From an uncultured Chlorobiota bacterium (GTDB lineage: Bacteria > Bacteroidota > Bacteroidia > Bacteroidales > JAADGE01): DNA of 15,829 nucleotides. The stretch is taken from positions 1-15,829 of the forward strand of contig CAMZKI010000311.1 of assembly GCA_947311125.1 (NCBI GenBank), read 5' to 3'. Both the position numbers and the translations under genes were made by a program. Below the pieces are notes generated by a model. That model did no database searches. It was not told the DNA's origin and was given only the letters and a program-made list of their open reading frames with translations. Each line of letters begins with the position of its first letter. The stretch's first letter is position 1. Below are positions 15,807-15,829 of this stretch, in pieces.

Positions 15807-15829
15807 AAACGCCAGTGGACATCAACAAC

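Larger units (their letters stand above)
15622..15829. other. Non-coding tail of different composition, possibly mobile-element end or assembly junction
   Basis: About 208 bases after the lipase-like gene have no convincing coding sequence in any frame. By hand count GC is about 42 percent, clearly above the flanking genes of the window. It holds two adjoining perfect palindromes, an imperfect direct repeat, a hairpin, and TGG-containing motifs at 15637, 15680, 15691, 15715, 15725, 15798 and 15816, several of which end in CC. Spaced terminal repeats of this sort are known at the ends of some transposons such as IS21-type elements; no transposase is in the window, so this reading is an inference. 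A chimeric or unrelated contig end is the other explanation. Confidence 0.35.

Overview
The window looks like a piece of a low-GC Bacteroidota chromosome. The evidence is two type IX secretion system (T9SS) cargo proteins (one with a gliding-motility-type C-terminal domain, one with a type A-like tail), a DUF6702-type lipid/secretory protein, a CBS-ACT gene divergent from pdxJ, AT-rich codon use, and at least one promoter-like site of the Bacteroidota TTTG/TAnnTTTG type. No rRNA, tRNA, CRISPR array or complete insertion sequence was seen. The genus cannot be named from this sequence.

Layout. From about 10.7 kb down to 1 bp, eleven genes lie on the minus strand, mostly with gaps of -4 to about 50 bases. 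In transcription order they are: a CBS-ACT protein, a GT39/ArnT-type membrane glycosyltransferase, a DUF1848 Fe-S protein, a small DUF6702-like exported protein, a large secreted protein with a CHU_C/T9SS type B domain, an exported TPR protein, a Wzz-like membrane protein, a DUF84/YjjX house-cleaning NTPase, a nitroreductase, a TauE/SafE transporter, and the start of an S4-domain/RluA-like protein that runs off the left edge. Several junctions are coupled (GTGA overlap, TAATG overlap, 1-nt gap). From 10.85 kb to the right edge the genes are on the plus strand: pdxJ, a membrane-anchored coiled-coil protein of a Bacteroidota family of unknown function, and a 1014-residue secreted lipase-like protein.

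How the genes relate. The CHU_C protein, TPR protein and Wzz-like protein sit together and all point to the envelope or surface; GT39 and DUF6702 fit the same theme. YjjX, nitroreductase and TauE/SafE are general housekeeping or stress functions that appear simply to share the transcript. PdxJ makes pyridoxine 5'-phosphate.

Most unusual points. (1) The DUF1848 gene clearly encodes its conserved N-terminus upstream of the first GTG, but that stretch has no ATG, GTG or TTG start. (2) The T9SS sorting tail of the lipase-like protein is cut short next to a run of nine A; dropping one A restores a tail-like strand, and this is followed within about 20-40 bases by about 200 bp of different, higher-GC, apparently non-coding DNA rich in palindromes and spaced TGG..CC motifs, which looks like the edge of a mobile element or an assembly junction. 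No clear undescribed multi-gene system was found.
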